Below, one piece after another: positions 17,314 to 26,293 of a stretch of 64,000 nucleotides of DNA; the stretch's first letter is position 1, and each line of letters opens with the position of its first letter. Origin of the DNA: SUG1106 sp051883095 (GTDB lineage: Bacteria; Bacillota; Clostridia; Peptostreptococcales; Anaerovoracaceae). A program made the translations under genes and the position numbers. A model generated the notes under the pieces. That model made no database searches. It saw only the letters and a program-made list of their open reading frames with translations, and was not told the origin of the DNA. Location: the NCBI GenBank assembly GCA_051883095.1, contig JBJETB010000023.1, positions 1-64,000 on the forward strand, read 5' to 3'.

Positions 17314-20010
17314 TTCCACCTCAACCATGTGGAAGCACTCGATGATGTCATCCACCTTGATGTCGTTGTAGTTTTCTATGCCGATACCGCACTCGTAGCC
17401 CTGGTTGACTTCCTTGGCGTCGTCCTTGAATCTTCTGAGAGACGAAATCTTGCCCTCGTGGATAACGATACCGTCACGAACAAGTCTGATTTCGGCATTT
17501 CTGACAACCTTGCCCTCCTGAACATAGGCGCCGGCGATTATGCCCACATTAGGAACCTTGAAGGTTTCTCTTACCTGAACTTTGCCCAGAACCTCTTCCC
17601 TGAACTCAGGATCAAGCATACCCTTCATAGCATCCTCAACATCGTTGATGATGTCGTAGATTACTCTGTAAAGTCTGATCTGGATGTTTTCTCTGTCGGC
17701 AAAGGTCTGTACAGCAGTGGTAGGTCTTACATTGAAGCCGATGATGATGGAGCCAGTGGTTCCGGCCAGCATAACATCGGATTCCGTAACAGTACCTACA
17801 CCTGTATGGATTATCTTTACTCTTACGTTTTCGTTGTTGAGCTTTTCAAGGGATGATACGATGGCGCCTATGGAGCCCTGTACGTCGCCCTTGATGATAA
17901 GGTTGAGGTCCTTGACCTCGCCTTCCTGAATCTGGCTGAATAACTGTTCCAGAGTGGTGCTTGCGTTTCTTGCAAGGATTTCCTCTCTCAGCTTGGCCTT
18001 TCTGTTCTCTGCGATTTCTCTGGCCACCTTGTCTTCCTTGACTGCGTTGAATTCATCGCCGGCTTCCGGTACATCGGTAAGTCCGAGGATTTCAACTGCT
18101 GTGGCAGGGCCGGCCTTCTTGATGGTATCACCCTTGTAGTTGGTCATAAGTCTGATTCTGCCGGAGCATGTTCCTGCTACAACGCTCATGCCTGTCTTCA
18201 GGGTTCCGTTGGTTACTAATAGTGTTGCCACAGGGCCCTTGTTTTTATCCAGTCTGGCTTCGATAACTGAACCCATTGCAAGTCTCGACGGATTTGCTTT
18301 CAGTTCCAGCACCTCTGCCTGTAATAAAATCATTTCCAGAAGGTTTACAATACCTTCGCCTGTCTTGGCTGATACAGGAACCGAGATTACATCGCCGCCC
18401 CAGTCTTCTACCAGGATTCCGTGCTCGGTCAGGTCCTGCTTTACTCTTTCAGGATTTGCGCCCGGCTTATCTATCTTGTTGATTGCAACGATGATAGGAA
18501 CTCCGGCTGCCTTGGCGTGGCTGATGGACTCGATGGTCTGAGGTTTTACAGAGTCATCGGCAGCTACAACCAGTACTGCGATATCGGTGATATGAGCTCC
18601 GCGGGCACGCATTGCGGTGAAAGCCTCATGTCCCGGTGTATCCAGGAAAACGATCTTCTGTCCGTTTATCATTACTTCAGAAGCACCTATATGCTGAGTG
18701 ATTCCGCCTGATTCCGATGCGGTTACATTTGTCTTTCTTATAGCGTCCAGAAGGGATGTCTTGCCGTGGTCAACATGACCCATTACGGTGATAATCGGAG
18801 CTCTAGGCTTCAGATCCTCTTCACGGTCTTCAAAGAGTTCAAGACCTTCTTCCTCAATTTCCTCCTCAACCTTGGCCACCACTACGCTGATTCCCAGCTC
18901 GTCTGCCAGAATGAGAACTGTATCGTCGTCTATATTCTGATTGATGTTGGCCATGATGCCCATCTTCATAAGGGCCATGATGACCTGTGATGTGGAAATG
19001 CCTGCCTGTTCGCAGAAGCCTGCTACGGTTATAGGTACTGTAACTGCAATTGTGCCTGTGGGAAGTTCTTCCATGATGTCCTCTTCTTCGACAGCTGCCG
19101 GCTTCGGTTTGTTGTGTTTCTTAGGCTTGGATGCCTTTTCAAGTGAACGCTGCTGCATTCTGTCCTTATTCTTCTTGCCGGTGCTGCTGCCGCCTTCCAG
19201 CTTAGCAAATTTATTTCTTTCCTTTTCGTGATGATCACGTTTTTCGGTGTTTTTCTGGTTAGGCTTGGTTTCCATTCTTTCCAGCTTCGGTCCGTCGTTT
19301 CTTTCTCTTCTCTGAGGCCTGCTGTCACCCTGACGCTGAGGTCTGCCACCCTGTTCTCCGCGGCTTCCCTGACCGTCTCTTGAGCCCTGGCCTCTGCGAT
19401 CCTGCTGGCCGTCTCTAGGCTGGCGTGCAGGTCTGCCGTCTCTGTCGCCGCGGCTGTCTCTGCCGCCCTGTCCTTCTCTCGGCTGACGTGCCGGTCTGTC
19501 AGATCTGTCAGATTTTCTAGGCGCATCCTTTCTCGGTGCAGCATCATCTGCCTTCGTTGCTGCTGCCTTCGGTGCTTCTGCTTTAGGTGTTTCTGCCTTT
19601 GGTGCAGGTGCTTCAGTCTTCGGTTCTTCTGCCTTTGGCGCAGGTGCCTCTGTTTTCGGAACCTCTGTTTTCGGTGCAGCTGTTTCAACTGCAGGCGCTG
19701 CTGATGCAGGAACTTCTTCCTTGGCCTTTCCTCTCTCTGAAACCTCCTTAGGCACTACAACCTTTCCTACCGGTGGCTTGGTTCTGTTCTCTAAATCCTT
19801 ATTTACTACAGGCTTGCCCATAGGCGGTCTTGCAGCCGGTCTTTCTGAAGCCTGAGACTGAGGTCTTGCAGGCCTTGCTGCTCCCTGATTTCTTGTCTGA
19901 GGAATTACCGCAGCCTTTACCGTTACTCTTGGCTGAGCGTCTTCCTGGCTTTCCGTCTTCTTAGGCGTTGCCTTTACTATTTTCGTTTCCTTTGTGTTTG
20001 TTTCTGTCAT
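17305..20010 (-). CDS. infB: Translation initiation factor IF-2
   Basis: GTPase that places initiator tRNA on the 30S subunit, 901 aa. The first about 310 residues are low-complexity: Pro/Ala/Lys/Glu repeats (about 85-160), then an Arg/Gly/Gln/Asp-rich tract (about 165-250). An IF2N domain follows (ITVPITVAGFCEQAGIS). The G domain has GHVDHGKTSLLDAI (about 402), DTPGHEAF and NKIDK. C-terminal domains II-IV are complete. The start overlaps ylxQ by 1 bp. Confidence 0.97.
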   Translation of the reverse strand: MTETNTKETKIVKATPKKTESQEDAQPRVTVKAAVIPQTRNQGAARPARPQSQASERPAARPPMGKPVVNKDLENRTKPPVGKVVVPKEVSERGKAKEEVPASAAPAVETAAPKTEVPKTEAPAPKAEEPKTEAPAPKAETPKAEAPKAAATKADDAAPRKDAPRKSDRSDRPARQPREGQGGRDSRGDRDGRPARQPRDGQQDRRGQGSRDGQGSRGEQGGRPQRQGDSRPQRRERNDGPKLERMETKPNQKNTEKRDHHEKERNKFAKLEGGSSTGKKNKDRMQQRSLEKASKPKKHNKPKPAAVEEEDIMEELPTGTIAVTVPITVAGFCEQAGISTSQVIMALMKMGIMANINQNIDDDTVLILADELGISVVVAKVEEEIEEEGLELFEDREEDLKPRAPIITVMGHVDHGKTSLLDAIRKTNVTASESGGITQHIGASEVMINGQKIVFLDTPGHEAFTAMRARGAHITDIAVLVVAADDSVKPQTIESISHAKAAGVPIIVAINKIDKPGANPERVKQDLTEHGILVEDWGGDVISVPVSAKTGEGIVNLLEMILLQAEVLELKANPSRLAMGSVIEARLDKNKGPVATLLVTNGTLKTGMSVVAGTCSGRIRLMTNYKGDTIKKAGPATAVEILGLTDVPEAGDEFNAVKEDKVAREIAENRKAKLREEILARNASTTLEQLFSQIQEGEVKDLNLIIKGDVQGSIGAIVSSLEKLNNENVRVKIIHTGVGTVTESDVMLAGTTGSIIIGFNVRPTTAVQTFADRENIQIRLYRVIYDIINDVEDAMKGMLDPEFREEVLGKVQVRETFKVPNVGIIAGAYVQEGKVVRNAEIRLVRDGIVIHEGKISSLRRFKDDAKEVNQGYECGIGIENYNDIKVDDIIECFHMVEVERK

Positions 20011-20369
20011 TAGAACACCTCCCTTTCTAATGCTTGAATATGGTCAATCTCTTCTGAAATTACTTTTGCAAAATTTTCATCGGTGATGCCGAAAATTCCC
20101 TTTCCGGCTGTTCCGGTCATATGGGACATTTCCTCCGAGTCACCGAAAACTCTGTATTCCACATTTAATCTGCCTGCAGCGGCTGTCATCTTTTTCTTTG
20201 AATTCTCAGCAAGGTCCTCCGCTATTATCAGCAGTCTGACTTTGCCCTTTTCCATGGTGAAGATGCATGTGTTGTAGCCGTTGACAATTTTTCTCGCTTT
20301 AGCTGCAAAACCCATATAGCTCATCAGCTTTCTTCTCGCTGCTTCTGCACTGTTCAACCCGCTATTCAT
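20010..20369 (-). CDS. ylxQ: Ribosomal L7Ae/L30e-like RNA-binding protein YlxQ
   Basis: Small K-turn-binding protein of the infB operon, 119 aa. The L7Ae-like core has LMSYMGFAAKARKIVNGYNT and RLLIIAEDLAENSKKK. ATG 20369 overlaps the rnpM stop by 8 bp. A longer upstream reading frame covers rnpM out of frame and is not credible. Its exact role is unknown; the family is found next to rnpM in Bacillota. Confidence 0.88.
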   Translation of the reverse strand: MNSGLNSAEAARRKLMSYMGFAAKARKIVNGYNTCIFTMEKGKVRLLIIAEDLAENSKKKMTAAAGRLNVEYRVFGDSEEMSHMTGTAGKGIFGITDENFAKVISEEIDHIQALEREVF

Positions 20370-20637
20370 GAGACATCTCCTTAAGCTCTGCAAAAATTTT
20401 TTCCTTTTCCTCAGGCTTAATCTCCATACCAAGGGATCTTTCAAGAGCCTTGCGCTTATAGGCCTTTTCCCAGCAGTCCGGGTTGTTCCTGCAAAGATAG
20501 GCTCCGCGGCCCTTGGCCTTTCCCGTCGTATCCACGCTGAGCTGCCCCTCAAATCCTGCGATTCTCACAAGCTCCTGCTTTTCTCTGGACGTCATGCAGC
20601 CTACGCATCTTCTCATGGGGATTTTTCTGTCCTTCAA
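20362..20637 (-). CDS. rnpM: RNase P modulator RnpM (YlxR)
   Basis: 91-aa protein of the YlxR family, reported to bind RNase P RNA. It shows the hallmark RRCVGCM and GRGAYLCRNNPDCWEKA cysteine-containing motifs (C11, C14, C49, C55). It sits 3 bp after nusA and overlaps ylxQ, the canonical operon position. Confidence 0.92.
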   Translation of the reverse strand: MKDRKIPMRRCVGCMTSREKQELVRIAGFEGQLSVDTTGKAKGRGAYLCRNNPDCWEKAYKRKALERSLGMEIKPEEKEKIFAELKEMSHE

Positions 20638-20640
20638 AGT

Positions 20641-21747
20641 TTATTCCTCCAGTTCAACAAATTCCGCTGCTGCCGGTTCTTCCTCAGGTCCTGTCTGATC
20701 ATCTTCAGAACCGAAGTACTGGGTGTGGCTCTTGATGTCTATCTTCCATCCGCTGACTCTGGCTGCAAGTCTTACGTTCTGACCTTCCTTACCGATGGCC
20801 AGTGAAAGCTGATAGTCCGGAACAACTACTGTAGCAACCTTTTCGTCGCCTTCATCAATTATTACTTTTTCCACCTTGGCAGGGCTGAGTACGTTGGCAA
20901 TGAGCTGCTCAGGATCCTCGCTCCAAGGTATGATATCTATCTTTTCACCATGAAGTTCATCTACGATAGCCTGCACTCTGGCACCTCTGGTACCCACGCA
21001 GGAGCCTACCGGGTCCACATTTTCAAATTCAGTATATACCGCCATCTTGGTTCTGGAACCTGCCTCTCTGGCGATTCCTCTGATCTCCACAGTTCCGTCC
21101 TCGATTTCAGGAACCTCCAGCTCGAAGAGTCTCTTTACGAGGCCGGGATGTGATCTGGAAAGGAAAACCTGAGGTCCTTTATTTGTCTTCTTCACGTCCA
21201 TGATGTAGACCTTAAGTCTGTCGTTTACCTGGTAGCGTTCGCCCGGCACCTGTTCATTGGCGGAAAGTATGCCCTCGGTCTTGCCGATATTCACGAAAAG
21301 GGTTTCGTTGCTGATTCTCTGAACGGTTCCTGTCACGATTTCTCCCTGTCTGGTGATGAAATCGTCGAAAATCATTCCTCTTTCGGCTTCTCTGATTCTC
21401 TGAACAACTACCTGCTTGGCTGTCTGAGCTGCGATTCTGCCGAAATCTCTTGGTGTCACCTGATATTCAACTATATCGCCCACCTCATATCTCGGATCGA
21501 TTTCTCTGGCTTCTTCCAGTGAAAGCTGGGTGAGTTCATCCTCAATCTCCTCAACCACGTCCATTCTCATGTATACGTTGATGTCTCCGGTTTCCTGATT
21601 GATATCAACTCTCACGTTCTGTGAAGTTCCGTAGTTTTTCTTATATGCAGATACCAGTGCGGATTCGATGGCTTCGATCAGAATATCCTTAGATATATGT
21701 CTTTCCTTTTCTAAATCCTCAATAGCCTGAATAAATTCCTTGTTCAT
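20641..21747 (-). CDS. nusA: Transcription termination/antitermination factor NusA
   Basis: Binds RNA polymerase and nascent RNA to modulate pausing and termination, 368 aa. The N-terminal domain (about 1-125) is followed by an S1 domain (GTVQRISNETLFVNIGKTEG, about 138-157) and two KH domains (DPVGSCVGTRGARVQAI; LAIGKEGQNVRLAARVSGW). It lacks the acidic C-terminal repeats of Escherichia NusA, as usual in Bacillota. It starts 16 bp after rimP, with GGAGGTAAT as its ribosome-binding site. Confidence 0.96.
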   Translation of the reverse strand: MNKEFIQAIEDLEKERHISKDILIEAIESALVSAYKKNYGTSQNVRVDINQETGDINVYMRMDVVEEIEDELTQLSLEEAREIDPRYEVGDIVEYQVTPRDFGRIAAQTAKQVVVQRIREAERGMIFDDFITRQGEIVTGTVQRISNETLFVNIGKTEGILSANEQVPGERYQVNDRLKVYIMDVKKTNKGPQVFLSRSHPGLVKRLFELEVPEIEDGTVEIRGIAREAGSRTKMAVYTEFENVDPVGSCVGTRGARVQAIVDELHGEKIDIIPWSEDPEQLIANVLSPAKVEKVIIDEGDEKVATVVVPDYQLSLAIGKEGQNVRLAARVSGWKIDIKSHTQYFGSEDDQTGPEEEPAAAEFVELEE

Positions 21748-21763
21748 CTTTTTTATTACCTCC

Positions 21764-22428
21764 TTAGAAAATTACAGCAAGTCTGGTCTTAGCCACCTGC
21801 TCCCTCGGGAATTCAATCTCGCTTCCGTTTTCGTCTGTTATTACAATTTTATTATCCTCGGTGAGACCCTTCAGTATGCCCTGATAGGCCTTTTTGCCGT
21901 CCATGGCCTTGTATAAGCTTATGTCGACCACGTGTCCGCAAAACCTGATAAAATCTTTTTCTCTGATGAGCGCTCTGTCAAGGCCCGGCGATGATACTTC
22001 CAGGTAGTAGTTCTGCTCGATAGGATCGAGCCTGTCAAGCTCTTCTGAAAGGAATCTGCTTACCTTTTCACAGTCGTCCGTTGACACATACTGCTCCTGG
22101 CTCTCACCTCCGTCCGCTCCTTCGCTTTCAAGAGGCAGTCTGTCGATGTAGACTCTCAGGAACCAGTCCTTGCCTTCCTTGANNNNNNNNNNNNNNNNNN
22201 NNNNNNNNNNNNNNNNNNNNNNNNNNNNNNNNNNNNNNNNNNNNNNNNNNNNNNNNNNNNNNNNNNNNNNNNNNNNNNNNNNTCAAGAGGCAGTCTGTCG
22301 ATGTAGACTCTCAGGAACCAGTCCTTGCCTTCCTTGACGAATTCGCTGTTGTAGAGCTCAAGCCCGTTTTCCGCGAGAAAATCAGCAGTGATTTCCTCCA
22401 CGATTTCCGTTATTTTTTTCTTCGCCAT
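21764..22428 (-). CDS. rimP: Ribosome maturation factor RimP, interrupted by an artificial gap
   Basis: 30S assembly factor. The N-terminal part (ITEIVEEITADFLAENGLEL) is read from 22428 and the C-terminal part ends at 21764. A 100-N gap splits the gene. The 55 bp on the low side of the gap (22128-22182) are repeated exactly on the high side (22283-22337), so the gap is an unmerged contig overlap. Removing 155 nt leaves a continuous 169-aa frame that joins ...YIDRLPL to ESEGADGG...STDDCEKVSRF. Thus rimP is intact. The about 15-residue Gly/Glu-rich loop at the join is longer than usual. Confidence 0.9.
22183..22282. other. Assembly gap (100 N)
   Basis: Exactly 100 N, flanked by a 55-bp identical overlap. 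True missing sequence is none; the two flanks should be merged. Confidence 0.95.
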
Positions 22429-22455
22429 TATTTAATTTTCTCCCATATAATATTG

Positions 22456-22481
22456 AAAGAGTGGGCTGAAACCCACTCTTT
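22456..22481 (-). promoter_or_regulatory. Leader hairpin of the rimP-nusA-infB operon
   Basis: AAGAGTGGG pairs with CCCACTCTT over a 6-nt loop, with one extra A-T pair, in the transcript leader. On the minus strand it is followed by a short T-containing stretch (TCAATATTATAT). It could be an attenuator or a stabilising 5' hairpin. Confidence 0.5.
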
Positions 22482-22508
22482 AAGTCTTACCTTATATCGT
22501 CATATGTT

Positions 22509-22537
22509 ATGATATCACGAAATTGTTGATATTGCAA
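22509..22537 (-). promoter_or_regulatory. Promoter of the rimP operon
   Basis: Minus strand -35 TTGCAA (22532-22537), 17-bp spacer, -10 TATCAT (22509-22514), about 80 bp upstream of the rimP ATG. Confidence 0.6.
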
Positions 22538-22628
22538 GGTTTTTTTGCAATTTGCCTACATGCGGCGGTGATGCAATGACCGGCACATTTCCGTTGAGGA
22601 AATTTTTAATCTAAATGTAAAAAATAGC

Positions 22629-22657
22629 TTGCAAAATATTTACATGTACTGTATAAT
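22629..22657 (+). promoter_or_regulatory. Promoter of the second PD-(D/E)XK-like gene
   Basis: -35 TTGCAA (22629-22634), 17-bp spacer, consensus -10 TATAAT (22652-22657). The predicted transcript start (about 22664) falls immediately before the first repeat box, so about 200 nt of leader carry the repeats. Confidence 0.6.
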
Positions 22658-22666
22658 AATTACATA

Positions 22667-22852
22667 ATGTCGTATGGATTCAAAATAATAAATTGTTTCT
22701 ACGACATTGCCTTCCTCAGCGCATTCCGAAACCACTCGCATCACCGTGAATGTCGTATGAAATCTTAAAATCCCCCTTTCCATACGACATTTTTTGGATT
22801 ATTCGAGCAAAATGCTGTAATCATCTTTAAAAAAACAAAAAATATACGACAT
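22667..22852 (+). repeat. Five-box ATGTCGTAT/ATACGACAT leader repeat
   Basis: Boxes: 22667-22675 (forward), 22700-22707 (reverse, 8 nt), 22750-22758 (forward), 22782-22790 (reverse), 22844-22852 (reverse). A sixth reverse box lies inside the gene at 22927-22935. Boxes 1-2 and 3-4 form inverted pairs with loops of 25 and 21 nt. Boxes 1 and 4 also form a 12-bp perfect inverted pair spanning 124 bp. The last box lies directly before the AGGAGGT ribosome-binding site. Possible RNA structure, operator array or nuclease target (inference). Confidence 0.65.
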
Positions 22853-22864
22853 AGGAGGTATAAA

Positions 22865-23713
22865 ATGAGCTTTTTCGATATGGATTTTGATACGATGCTG
22901 CGTAAATTAGAAGAATTGGAGAAATCATACGACATGGAGCTTGCGCAATTGGAGCGGCTGGCGCCGGGTCATCTTTCAAGCATAAACCGCAAAGGCAATC
23001 TGAACTATCTGCAGATTCGTACAGACAGTGGAAATTACCACAGACACGGCATCAGCAGAGAACCTGAAATTCTGAGAATGCTTTGCAGAAAAGCATATAT
23101 AAAAGAGATACTTATGCATCTCCGAAGAAACATCAGATGCCTTAAGACCGCTAAATCACAATATTCACCACTGGATTATATGAAAAGCATTCTTAACCTT
23201 CCTCCTGTATACCAGACCGTACCTCAGGAATGTTTTTTCCCAATGGGCGACAAAGACTTTCTGAAAAACTTATCCGAAGAGGATGCTGCTTTGACCCGAA
23301 GAGTAAGCGATTGGATCTCCTCTCCTTACGAGATGAGTACTTTCATGCCGGAGATGAGAACTCATACTACTTCCCGTGGAGAAAAAATGCGCTCCAAAGG
23401 TGAGGTTGTAATTGCAGAACTCATGTATAAACACAAGGTGCCTTTCCGCTACGAACCGGTAATACATATAGGAAAATTCACCCTGTCCTTCGACTTTACA
23501 CCACTGAGAACCAGGGACTTCAAAGTGTTTTACTGGGAGCACTGCGGCATGCCTCACGATGCCGAATATATGAAAAAGCACAAGTGGAAGCTGGAAATGT
23601 ATGAAAGCCAAGGAATTGTTCCATGGGACAACCTCATAGTTACCTATAATGACATCTATGGAAATGTTGACACGAGAATAATCGAGAGCGAGATAATAAA
23701 CAAACTTCTGTAA
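22865..23713 (+). CDS. PD-(D/E)XK nuclease-like protein, paralogue with repeat-rich leader
   Basis: A 282-aa protein of unknown function. An N-terminal coiled-coil-like stretch (about 8-32) is followed by an N-L-N-YLQIR-x10-HRHGIS segment. The putative core is RSKGEVVIAEL (Glu180), LSFDF (Asp210), and FYWEHCGM (Glu225-His226), followed by an MKKHKWKLEMYESQGI helix. The same order occurs in the protein at 5342-6232. This matches an E...D...E-x-(K/H) nuclease-like arrangement. AGGAGG lies 7 nt before the ATG. No mobile-element or phage genes adjoin it; flanking housekeeping genes suggest a solitary cargo-like gene. Confidence 0.6.
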   Translation: MSFFDMDFDTMLRKLEELEKSYDMELAQLERLAPGHLSSINRKGNLNYLQIRTDSGNYHRHGISREPEILRMLCRKAYIKEILMHLRRNIRCLKTAKSQYSPLDYMKSILNLPPVYQTVPQECFFPMGDKDFLKNLSEEDAALTRRVSDWISSPYEMSTFMPEMRTHTTSRGEKMRSKGEVVIAELMYKHKVPFRYEPVIHIGKFTLSFDFTPLRTRDFKVFYWEHCGMPHDAEYMKKHKWKLEMYESQGIVPWDNLIVTYNDIYGNVDTRIIESEIINKLL

Positions 23714-23716
23714 CAA

Positions 23717-23748
23717 AAACTGCGGCCCGTATTAGCGAGTCGCAGTTT
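23717..23748 (+). terminator. Terminator hairpin after the PD-(D/E)XK-like gene
   Basis: AAACTGCG (23717-23724) pairs with CGCAGTTT (23741-23748) just after the stop codon. It is followed by a short degenerate tandem repeat of CTGATWTACT to about 23788. The T-run is weak. Confidence 0.55.
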
Positions 23749-23819
23749 CTAATATACCCTGATTTACTCTGATATACTCTGATTTAAAAAGCAAGTACAC
23801 ATTAAGCGCAGTGTCAAGC

Positions 23820-24500
23820 CTACATAAACAGGCACAGCACGATGGGAAGGAACACCGCAGGCATGTAATTCATCACCTTCAGCTTGGTAATTCCCAGCAT
23901 GTTCAGTCCGATGGCCACTATGAGAAGCGAACCCACGCAGGTCATCTCGGCAATTACCGAGTCGCTGAGGAAAGGTTCCACAGCCTGAGCCAGCAGCACG
24001 ATTGCCCCCTGAAATACGAACACGAAGGCCGCCGACAGCATTACGCCGATCCCCAGAGAAGCGGAGAAAATAATAGCCGAAATGCCGTCCAGAGTAGCCT
24101 TGGTGAAGAGCATCTCGTTATTGCCCGTAAGACCTGCCTGCAGCGAGCCGACTATAGTCATGGCACCCACGCAGAAAAGCAGGCTGGCAGTGACAAAGCC
24201 TTCGGCGATGGTCACGTTTTCCCCCGGTTTTTTAAACCTGTTTTCCAGTCTTTCGGCAAAATTGTTCAGATGCCTGTCCAGATCAAGGGCAAGGCCTATG
24301 ACCGCTCCCACAGCCATGGATATTATGGCGATGAGAGCGTTTTCACCTGACATGGCTCCATCGATTCCTATATATATTACACAGAGTGCAATACCCTTCA
24401 TAATAAAGTCGGACCAGCCGTCAGGAATGAGCTTCTTTGCCAGAAGGCCGATTGTACTTCCGACAACTACGGTGAGGGTGTTAACAATAACTCCTATCAT
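23820..24500 (-). CDS. DUF554 family membrane protein
   Basis: A 226-aa polytopic membrane protein of the DUF554 (YqgA-like) family, function unknown. The N terminus GVIVNTLTVVVGSTIGLLAKK and the internal GLALDLDRHLN are characteristic; about seven hydrophobic segments are visible. It overlaps the upstream small gene by 1 bp (TAATG), so the two are coupled. Confidence 0.8.
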   Translation of the reverse strand: MIGVIVNTLTVVVGSTIGLLAKKLIPDGWSDFIMKGIALCVIYIGIDGAMSGENALIAIISMAVGAVIGLALDLDRHLNNFAERLENRFKKPGENVTIAEGFVTASLLFCVGAMTIVGSLQAGLTGNNEMLFTKATLDGISAIIFSASLGIGVMLSAAFVFVFQGAIVLLAQAVEPFLSDSVIAEMTCVGSLLIVAIGLNMLGITKLKVMNYMPAVFLPIVLCLFM

Positions 24501-24784
24501 TATTCTACAGTCTCTTCCTTGGCTTCTTCAGCCTCAGCCTCAAGTTTGGCAATCTCTGCAAGATGAACATCGATCTCTGCCATCAGTTCATCAAGTCTGG
24601 ACTGATCCAGCTCTCCGCCGTTCTTGAGAGTATTGTAAACGTAGCCGCCAAGCTCTTCCTTACCGTCTTTTACTTTCCCCTTCTCCAGCAGAATCTTTCC
24701 TTTGGTCTTGCCGTAGTCGATAGTATCGCCGGCGATTTCGGCAGCCTTTCCTGCCATCTGACCTAATTTATCCATAAATGCCAT
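24500..24784 (-). CDS. Small hypothetical helical protein
   Basis: A 94-aa soluble protein, not recognised. It begins with an amphipathic MDKLGQMAGKAAEIAGDTID stretch and ends with a Glu/Ala-rich coiled-coil tail (about 65-94). It has no cysteines or signal peptide. ATG 24784 has AGGAGG 8 nt upstream. It is translationally coupled to the DUF554 gene. Confidence 0.65.
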   Translation of the reverse strand: MAFMDKLGQMAGKAAEIAGDTIDYGKTKGKILLEKGKVKDGKEELGGYVYNTLKNGGELDQSRLDELMAEIDVHLAEIAKLEAEAEEAKEETVE

Positions 24785-24859
24785 AGTTTCGTCCTCCTTT
24801 TCGGTCATTACTTTGTTCCCATTTTATCACTAATACATCATTGCGTCAAAATGAAAATA

Positions 24860-26293
24860 TTATTTTTTGAAAAGGGCGATGAATTTTTCGATAAATGATT
24901 CTTCCTCTTTTTCTATCTTCTCTTTTTTGACCTCTTCCTTCCTGATGGCGGAGGTTTTCATGATAAACTGCACCGACTCCACATGAGTGTTTTTGGAGGA
25001 CACGAATGAACGTACTTTGTAGTTCTTTCCCATCATGTCATCTATGGCTTTGTTTATTTCATCCTCCAGCCTGGTATCCATATCCGAAGTCTCGCTGCGC
25101 AGTTCTGCTGTTCCTTCTTTAAGCTCAGAAGCTCCGCTGTAAAGTTCTGATGCTCCCTTTGACAGCATGCTGCTTCCCTCTGCAGCTGATTTCACCCCCT
25201 GAGTATACTGCACTAGTCCCTCATAAAAGGCTTTATAGGAATCAAGCTGTGCCTTGGCTCCGCCGATACTCTCTATAGCAGGATGGCCCTCGGGGAGCTG
25301 CGCCATCAGGCCGGTCAGTACCTCATCATAGGTTTCAGGCGTAAGGCTTACGCTCATGCCTGCGGCGGCAAGGCTGCTGTTGAGCTGTGTTTCTGCACCG
25401 GAAACGAGCTGCAGGAACACGCTGTAGGCCCCGTTTACCAGGCTTTCGTTCTGCGCTGCCAGTGTGTCAAGTCCTTCGGCAAGCTGCACCGCACTCTTCT
25501 TCAGTTCACTGCTTCCCTTTTTAAGATCAGCAGCCCCTTTATCCAGGTCTTTGGCGCCATCCTTAAGGTCGTCAAGTTTTCCTGATATCCCCTCATTTCC
25601 TTCTGCATCGAAGTCGATTTCCATTCCCAGAGGCAGACCGTTAATCATTATCTCGTCCATTTCGAAGTCTGTCACATCAGCTTCTATTACAATCTGTCTG
25701 CTGTTCCCCGGCATTATCAGATATGTGAGCTGCCTCATTCTGCCTGCGTTGGCACCTGTGGCTCCATCCGCCTTTATATTGGTGCACAGGTCCGTATCCA
25801 GACTGGCTGATATCTGAAGTCCGCAGCTGTCAAAGAAGTTTCCGCGGCATTTCGGATTTTCGGTTATATCCATAATAATCTGCAGATGTCCGCAAGCACC
25901 GGCCAGGTCGGAGCCCTGGATTTCGCTTCCATCAAGATAATATTTGAGTCTGACTTTCCACGGCAGAGCCTTGTCACTGTCCAGAACACCCTCGCAGTAA
26001 AGTTTTCCCTCGGCTGCATCTATTGTGACTGTATCGCCCTTCAGAGATGGCTCTCTGTCAGTGGTCAGATTTCTCACGGAGCTGTAATCCCCGTAATCTA
26101 TGATTTTTCCCGCTTCCTCCATGTCGAAAATATTGACGGCATAAATCTTTGTCACTGTGCCGTCAGAGGCAAGGTTCGCATATACAACCTCCTGTTTAGG
26201 TGTGCTTTCTTCATAAGCCGAAGCGGCATTGGCTCCCGAAAGTGCAATCACCATAATGAGAAGCACCGAAATAATTCTTCTATATTTCTTCAT
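24860..26293 (-). CDS. Secreted coiled-coil partner of an MMPL exporter
   Basis: A 477-aa exported protein. A signal peptide (about 1-27, ending ANAASA) is followed by a beta-rich region (about 28-235). A heptad-like helical stretch (about 240-300, repeated LKKGSSELKKSA-type units) follows, then a second such stretch (about 360-410). The C terminus is basic and lacks a clear membrane anchor. Similar helical repeats occur in YhgE/Pip-type exporter proteins. It overlaps the MMPL gene by 14 bp, so it is probably a periplasm-facing partner of that transporter. Function inferred from context only. Confidence 0.6.
   Translation of the reverse strand: MKKYRRIISVLLIMVIALSGANAASAYEESTPKQEVVYANLASDGTVTKIYAVNIFDMEEAGKIIDYGDYSSVRNLTTDREPSLKGDTVTIDAAEGKLYCEGVLDSDKALPWKVRLKYYLDGSEIQGSDLAGACGHLQIIMDITENPKCRGNFFDSCGLQISASLDTDLCTNIKADGATGANAGRMRQLTYLIMPGNSRQIVIEADVTDFEMDEIMINGLPLGMEIDFDAEGNEGISGKLDDLKDGAKDLDKGAADLKKGSSELKKSAVQLAEGLDTLAAQNESLVNGAYSVFLQLVSGAETQLNSSLAAAGMSVSLTPETYDEVLTGLMAQLPEGHPAIESIGGAKAQLDSYKAFYEGLVQYTQGVKSAAEGSSMLSKGASELYSGASELKEGTAELRSETSDMDTRLEDEINKAIDDMMGKNYKVRSFVSSKNTHVESVQFIMKTSAIRKEEVKKEKIEKEEESFIEKFIALFKK

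Noticed and set aside
17109..17351. Small ORF across the infB-rbfA spacer
   Set aside because: It overlaps infB in another frame, lacks a ribosome-binding site and has low-quality composition; it is a by-product of the GC-rich insertion.
20370..20552. Long N-terminal extension of YlxQ
   Set aside because: The region is fully occupied by rnpM in another frame, and the conserved YlxQ fold begins at ATG 20369.
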